This document shows positions 14,474 through 14,579 of a stretch of DNA of 14,579 nt, in pieces. The stretch lies in contig JBPOIS010000014.1 of NCBI GenBank assembly GCA_052034295.1, positions 1 through 14,579 on the forward strand. The letters run 5' to 3'. Position numbers and translations under genes: made by a program. Positions within the stretch are counted from its first letter, which is position 1. Each line of letters starts with the position of its first letter. This stretch comes from JBPOIS01 sp052034295 (GTDB lineage: Bacteria > Pseudomonadota > Gammaproteobacteria > Pseudomonadales > Moraxellaceae). The notes below the pieces were generated by a model. The model was not told the DNA's origin. It was given only the letters and a program-made list of their open reading frames with translations, and did not search any database.

Positions 14474-14579
14474 TCAAATTTTCCGGTAACCAAATCCCAG
14501 CCATCCCAACGTAATGCCCACCACAATGCTCCCAAAACCTATCCCTAAATAAACATTTAGATGAGTGTCCTGCGCCTGC
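14474..14579 (-). CDS. C-terminal tail of an unidentified membrane protein (cut by window end)
   Basis: The minus-strand frame entering at 14578 is open to a TGA at 14474-14476 and encodes 34 residues. It includes a hydrophobic glycine-rich segment, LGIGFGSIVVGITLGWLGFG, followed by YRKI at the end. This reads as a terminal membrane helix with a short basic cytoplasmic tail. Too little remains to name the family. It is on the same strand as the low-GC hypothetical gene, with about 150 bp between them. Confidence 0.45.
   Translation of the reverse strand, partial: QAQDTHLNVYLGIGFGSIVVGITLGWLGFGYRKI

Overview
The window comes from a GC-rich Gram-negative bacterium, most likely a gammaproteobacterium (inference). 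It encodes a complete RecBCD-type recombination nuclease, an oxygen-independent coproporphyrinogen III dehydrogenase (HemN) and a lipobox-bearing lipoprotein. Core genes use strongly GC-ending codons, with Leu almost always CTG. I cannot place the family reliably from sequence alone.

Layout, left to right. Positions 1-373 (minus strand) hold the N-terminal part of a DUF697/YcjF-like protein, divergent from the recombination operon. Positions 637-9610 (plus strand) hold recC, recB and recD, each joined to the next by a 4-base ATGA overlap, with no ptrA between recC and recB. All helicase motifs of RecB and RecD and the RecB nuclease triad are intact, so this should be a working DNA-end-processing complex. 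recD then runs head-on into a metallo-beta-lactamase-fold hydrolase gene (9620-10531, minus). Only 9 bp separate the two stop codons, and both stops lie in the arms of one perfect inverted repeat.

Between the hydrolase gene and hemN (10995-12389, minus) is a 463-bp non-coding stretch packed with extragenic repeat elements: REP-like hairpins, a 22-nt tandem repeat, and two other strong inverted repeats. hemN is divergent from a gene for a PIG-L-family deacetylase-like lipoprotein (12652-13611, plus). The space between them is AT-rich on the lipoprotein side and holds its probable promoter.

From about 13,650 to 14,345 base composition drops sharply (about 35% GC in the lines I counted, against about 68% in a recB line). 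This stretch carries an unrecognised single-pass membrane protein gene (minus strand) and looks acquired. The last 106 bases hold the C-terminal tail of another minus-strand membrane protein, cut by the window edge.

recC, recB and recD act together in repair of double-strand breaks and degradation of foreign linear DNA. The other genes show no evident functional link to them. I see no CRISPR array, RNA gene, intact insertion sequence or clear new multi-gene system. The most distinctive material is the repeat-dense intergenic region, the shared-stop palindrome, and the low-GC islet at the right end.
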